Assembly: GCA_949318235.1 (NCBI GenBank)
Contig: OX439134.1
Location: forward strand, 23,324,662 to 23,388,661
Reading direction: 5' to 3'
DNA from: Ecdyonurus torrentis
Lineage: Eukaryota > Arthropoda > Insecta > Ephemeroptera > Heptageniidae
DNA: 64,000 nt
Every line of letters starts with the position of its first letter. Position 1 is the first letter of the stretch. A program made the translations under genes and the position numbers. Positions 47,464 through 64,000 of the stretch are shown piece by piece. A model generated the notes under the pieces. The model was given only the letters and a program-made list of their open reading frames with translations. It was not told the DNA's origin and did not search any database.

Positions 47464-47760
47464 TATGCCAAATATTTAGGGAACAAAATTAAAATTTCAA
47501 CATTTTCATATTTTATTTTAAAGTTAAATTTTTGTGTTATTTAAATAAAAAACCATTATTATTAGAATAAAAACAACGCATAAATTTTTGCAAATTTTTT
47601 AACAATTAGTTTTATAAACTTCTATTTGTTTCTTTCTTTTTCAAAAAGATGAATTAATTTTTTTTTACATTTTTTATTTTAAAATCTTTTTTTCGAGATC
47701 AAAATTTCTTCTAACACAAAGCATTTTATTTTTCATGCTCCAAAATTATTAACCTAATAT

Positions 47761-48016
47761 TATATGGCCACATTGTTATGGCCTTATTTTTTTATGACCA
47801 CAAAGTTATGGCCATATATTTATGGCCTTATATTTTTAGTCAAATATTTAAGACCAGTTATTTATGGCCACAAGCTTAAGGCCATATTTACTTATGGCCA
47901 TATGTTTATGGCCCTATATTTATGGCCACACATTTATAGTCATTTATTTATGGCTATATACTTATGTTCAAATATTTATGGCCATGTATTTATGGCCGTA
48001 TATTTATGGCCATGAT
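47761..48016. repeat. Minisatellite TATTTATGGCCATA, period about 15 bp
   Basis: TTATGGCCATA-type cores recur about 16 times with drifting spacing. The predicted frames (YLWPYIYGH-like) are by-products of the period. Confidence 0.85.
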
Positions 48017-48089
48017 TTAAACATAAATACAGAATGTCGTTGTATATTATATTTATTGTTAATGCTTTTTAGTTTTTATACACATATAA

Positions 48090-48315
48090 ATGGAGATTAT
48101 CGGTAATGAAAAGTATTCCAAAAAATACAAATATATATTTATATTGAAACGCATAAAAGTATGTCTAGTATTTTTCATTTAATTCACTTAAATTATTGCA
48201 GTAGTTTTCCCAAAAACTAAAAAAAAAAAAAGTTATTTTTTCTTATAAGCGTAATGGTAAATTAGAAAACCTTTAAATTAACCCGCGCGCTAACAAGTAA
48301 GCCAATAACCTCCAT
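48090..48315. mobile_element. MITE family F copy 3
   Basis: ATGGAGATTATCGG at 48090 is mirrored by CCAATAACCTCCAT at 48302-48315. It shares AAAAGTATGTCTAGTATTTT and TTATAAGCGTAATG with the copy at 29613. Confidence 0.8.
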
Positions 48316-49150
48316 TAAATATCAGTTAGAATTTAAACTTTAAAACATAATTAAAGAAAATTAATATTAAACTATCTTCATAATAATACCACTTACTTTT
48401 TTACTGATATTTTATAGTGTAGTTTTAAAATCGAAGCATTTTTAATATTAACTGATCTGTTTATATAACGATCTTTATTTTTATTTGGTTTTAACATCTG
48501 CAGTTTTACGAGAATATTTTAATATGAACAAAATCATTGTGATTTACTTATACAATTAATATCAAGTATTGAAAATCAATTAGCCAAGTATCATTATCTC
48601 TATCCTCACAATTTCTAGTGAACAATTTGAATAATTTTGTTAACAAAATTTTTTATTTTTGTAATTTAAAAGTTTTTTCCCGCCAGTTTGTGAGGCTAAT
48701 ATGAATTACTGAACATAAAATTTGCTTTTAACACAATATATCTTTAACTGACAATTTTGTTCATTTAACGATTTGCTTTTTTTTTTTACTGTTTGAAAAA
48801 TTTTAGATTGAAATTTATCTTTCAAAAAAAAAAAAAAATTATAATAATAATAGTAATAAATATTAAAAAAAAAAAAAAAAAAATTACAAAAATTTCGTTA
48901 AAATGAGCCAAAAACAATCGTATTTACCAAAACAAATCGTATTGCTTAAAAAAAAAAAATAAACCTAAAAAAATTATTGAGTGAAAAAATTCAATTTCTG
49001 ACTTAACAGCAAAATTGAAAACTTTTTTTTCAAAATAAAACTAATTAAATAAGATTTTAAAAACAAGTTGAGATAAATGTTCTCTGCCGCGACGTAATTC
49101 TCGTAGTAATTGCAGACTTAATGAAGTAGCCAACATTGACGAAGTCCAAG
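48316..49150. other. AT-rich DNA downstream of the uridine phosphorylase gene
   Basis: A-rich runs at 48820-48870 and no ORF of note. The 3' UTR of the minus-strand gene should occupy the part next to 49150; no unique poly-A signal can be chosen. Confidence 0.4.
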
Positions 49151-49151
49151 T

Positions 49152-61425
<12,274 letters not shown>

Positions 61426-61499
61426 TTTGTACTGCGAAGTAATTTAAATGTTATTCGAGCAACGGTTGCTTCTGTACTGAGGTATTGTGAGTATGTGTG

Positions 61500-61556
<57 letters not shown>
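61500..61556. repeat. (GA)n tract upstream of the uridine phosphorylase start codon
   Basis: About 27 GA units, 75 bp upstream of the ATG at 61425 on the minus strand, where it reads (TC)n. It probably lies in the 5' UTR or core promoter. Influence on expression is possible but not shown. Confidence 0.95.
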
Positions 61557-61557
<1 letters not shown>

Positions 61558-61689
61558 TATTTTCAAACCTTAGACTACACGGCAGATGTTCACATTGTCA
61601 ATAAGGTTCTGTATTTAATTACTTAACATAATAATATCGAACTTATTGAAAAAGTTTCGCCTCACTTGAAAGTTTGCCAAGATGTTATT

Positions 61690-61770
61690 ATATATATAAA
61701 CCACGCCCCTTTATTTTATGACGTCAGAAAGTAAAGGGGGGCTCGTTCCTTACGTCACAGTGTTCATAAT
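61690..61770 (-). promoter_or_regulatory. GC-richer block with a TGACGTCA palindrome upstream of the uridine phosphorylase gene
   Basis: CCACGCCCCTTTATT, TGACGTCA at 61719-61726 and TACGTCAC at 61752 lie about 300 bp before the start codon. This is one of few such octamers outside a recognised MITE, so it is a candidate CREB/ATF site for this gene. No transcription start is known. Confidence 0.35.
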
Positions 61771-61799
61771 TGTTTAAATATTGTGTTAGATAAACATAT

Positions 61800-62290
61800 A
61801 TAGGGGAAATTCCAGCGGAAATTTGCGTGTAAAAAATTGATAAGGAAAAAAAAAAACAAAAAAAAAAAAAAAAACAGGATAATGTATATTTATATATATA
61901 TTTTTTACATTATACATAATTAATAATTATTAATTTATTTACTTACATAAATTTATTGTACTGTTTTTTCTTCGTTGTTATAAAAATAAAGAGAACGCAA
62001 ATTGTGTATAGGCATTTGCCTTTTTCTCACCCCAGTTGGGTAAATCACTATTAATATATTTTTTTCTCCTACTTTGTATCATGCTATACCCCATAAAGAA
62101 TTATTATTATTATTAAATGTCACTATAGCCTATAATACAATTAACACTAATCTTTTTTTAAGGTTGTATTTTACTTTTATGTTGTAATTATTATTATATC
62201 CAAATTGTGTTATTTAATAATTAAATAAATATAGTAAATATATTATATTAAATGATTAATTAATTAATATAATTAATAATAAATATATAT
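61800..62290. other. AT-rich non-coding DNA
   Basis: Poly-A runs at 61840-61875. Nothing further recognised. Confidence 0.4.
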
Positions 62291-62307
62291 TATAAATATA
62301 GTTAATA

Positions 62308-62374
62308 GGTGAGTGAGTGAGTGAGTGAGTGAGTGAGTGAGTGAGTGAGTGAGTGAGTGAGTGAGTGAGTGAGT
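62308..62374. repeat. (GAGT)n microsatellite
   Basis: About 16 perfect GAGT units. Confidence 0.97.
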
Positions 62375-62455
62375 AAAAAAAAAACAGTTTTTTTTAAAAA
62401 AATATCACTAGTAATTATGTATATTACTAATCAATTTAAAATAAAATAAATAAAA

Positions 62456-62746
62456 TAATGGTTTCATTCATGTTAAAGTCGACGTTATAAGTGAGTACTA
62501 AATAACATTGGTCATTGATCAGTATAGGTAAATATCAAATTTTGCCAGTTTAAAACCACTATGCAATATTTTTAAGAACATTGATGATGTGGAATTAGTA
62601 TCTCAAGTATGTGAGAAAAATAACAATAGCAAAAAAAAAAAAAAAAATAGCCAAAAACTACGTTTGTCCTATGCTGAGCAATGTTATTCACTGCCTAAGA
62701 AGAGTTTCAAAAAGCATTCAAAATGACGTCATGCGCACACACCCTA
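62456..62746. mobile_element. MITE family E copy, reverse orientation
   Basis: ATGGTTTCATTCATGTTAAA at the left to ATGACGTCATGCGCACACAC and CCTATT at the right, with TGACGTCA at 62724. Confidence 0.8.
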
Positions 62747-62797
62747 TTGTGGTAAAAATGTACGGGAAATTTCAATGGAAATTTGCTTGTAAAAAAA

Positions 62798-62799
<2 letters not shown>

Positions 62800-62861
<62 letters not shown>

Positions 62862-62862
62862 T
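62800..62862. repeat. (TA)n microsatellite
   Basis: TA run of about 55 bp. Confidence 0.95.
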
Positions 62863-62898
62863 ACATAATATATAAATAATGAAATTAATTTATTGTAT

Positions 62899-62947
62899 AT
62901 GGTGTATGCGCGTGACGTCATATTTAATGCGCTTGGAGAACATATAT
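62899..62947. mobile_element. MITE family E, left-end fragment
   Basis: TATGGTGTATGCGCGTGACG, then TCATATTTAATGCGCTTGGA; broken after about 48 bp by a CT run. TGACGTCA at 62913. Confidence 0.75.
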
Positions 62948-63193
62948 ACTCTCTCTCTCTCTATCTATGTTTAAAAATATCAAGCCAGCAATAATATAAT
63001 ATATAATTACGATTAATCAATACAATCTGTTTAATTATGCAATACTTGAGCACTTATATAAACGTGATGTCGAGTAGCGACAAACATTATTATGTTATGT
63101 AATCAAAATTATTTTCTTAACAGCTAATTTTAAACTATCCAATACAAACACAGCACTTTAACACAAAGTATTTTTAATTTGTATATATATATA

Positions 63194-63973
63194 CTGGGTG
63201 TTTATTTAAATTTTTCCTTTTTTAGACGCGTTTTTTAATATGAAGTTTATTGACAAATTAGACTTATTATATACATCAAATTAAAGCTTCAGTTTTGACA
63301 TTTTCTTTTCTGTTTTTAAAAATGTGATCGGTCGATTTTTCTTTTGGCTAGGTGCAAAACAACACGAAGTGCGATTTTTTCGAAAAACAGACGTTAGCTA
63401 ACAGCGTTTTCCTAAAAAAATAAAAAAACATCTTATTAATTTTTTTTCTTAGTTAAAAGTGATAATAAGCAAATAACATTAAGGTTTCTCCATGTGGGAA
63501 CCATTTGTAGCCCGGCAGTTGTCAAGTCGAAACTGTAGTTCGAGCCACACGCGTTGCAGAGCATCTAAGCCGTGATGGACTCGATAGCATCAGTAATCCT
63601 GATGGCGTCGCTTCAACTCAGGGATATATCTTGCACTGGAGTCTTAAACACTTTGTCTTTGACGTCTCACAAGAAAAAATCAGGTGGGGTGAGGTCTAAT
63701 GATCTCGGTGCCCAAGCTGTGGGTCCATCTCGGCCAATCCAGCCTTTGTTTACATCGAAATCTGGCGCAATCGAGAGTTTTTTCTTCAAAAATGGACTCT
63801 TACGCCACTTACTGATTAAAATGAAAACCACTTGACATAACTTTTTTTTTTGCAATTTTTTTTAAAAATGTCAAAATATGTTCTTTAATTTGATATATGA
63901 CAAGTTGGGATTGCAAACAAATTTCATAGTGAAATCAGCCTCTAAAATAGTAAAAAATTAAATAAACACCCTG
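63194..63973 (-). pseudogene. Mariner-like element remnant with transposase C-terminal fragment
   Basis: Inverted termini CTGGGTGTTTATTTAAATTT (63194) and AAATTAAATAAACACCCTG (ending 63973) sit inside TA-rich DNA, giving a 780-bp element. On the minus strand 63667-63855 reads FDVNKGWIGRDGPTAWAPRS and LDLTPPDFFL, the familiar block at the third catalytic aspartate of mariner-type transposases. After a frame change KDKVFKTPVQDIS continues toward 63600. The first two catalytic residues are gone, so it is an internally deleted, dead copy. Confidence 0.8.
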
Positions 63974-64000
63974 TATATATATATATATATATATATATAT
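63964..64000. repeat. (TA)n tract at the window edge
   Basis: TA follows the right end of the mariner-like element and runs off the window. Confidence 0.9.

Noticed and set aside
47864..48106. Small protein rich in Tyr, Trp and Pro
   Set aside because: By-product of the 15-bp minisatellite, seen in two frames.

Overview
This is an AT-rich, repeat-dense nuclear segment of an invertebrate metazoan. The evidence is spliced genes with consensus GT-AG introns, very long (TA)n, (GATA)n, (CGAA)n and (GAGT)n microsatellites, and dozens of inverted-repeat DNA transposons. I cannot name the species. Only two host protein genes are supported, and both reconstruct cleanly from their exons.

Layout. 1-6870 (+): the last eight exons (354 residues) of V-type proton ATPase subunit a, with introns full of miniature inverted-repeat elements (MITEs) and one LINE remnant. 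7-11 kb: MITEs and palindromic repeats. 11.5-12.7 kb: a dead Tc1/mariner (maT-like) transposase. 13.7-18.2 kb: a Kolobok-like DNA transposon. Its THAP-domain transposase lies on the minus strand, and a divergently oriented second gene encodes a protein resembling the cytoplasmic 'ballast' domain of the P2X7 receptor. 18.5-29.6 kb: large foldback elements, one of them holding a 5S rRNA-derived fragment and another a 120-bp tandem array. 29.6-49 kb: MITEs, tandem repeats, AT-rich DNA and a 1.94-kb element with a clear TA target-site duplication. 49.15-61.43 kb (-): a complete seven-exon uridine phosphorylase gene (365 residues) whose introns hold a tetranucleotide array, a 46-bp minisatellite and a cluster of one MITE family. 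61.4-64 kb: microsatellites, more MITEs and a second mariner remnant.

The most interesting points are these. (1) The two-gene Kolobok element with a P2X7-ballast-like accessory gene, driven from a shared 335-bp divergent interval. (2) The exact CREB/ATF palindrome TGACGTCA occurs about 25 times, nearly all inside MITE families unrelated to each other, against fewer than one expected. (3) Several MITE families have TTAA target duplications, the target of Kolobok and piggyBac. (4) (TA)n arrays host or border many elements.

Limits. All similarity calls were made by eye from recognised motifs. Percent identities, superfamily placements and exact element ends need alignment. The two genes flanking the repeats are unrelated (proton pump and pyrimidine salvage), and I see no operon-like linkage.
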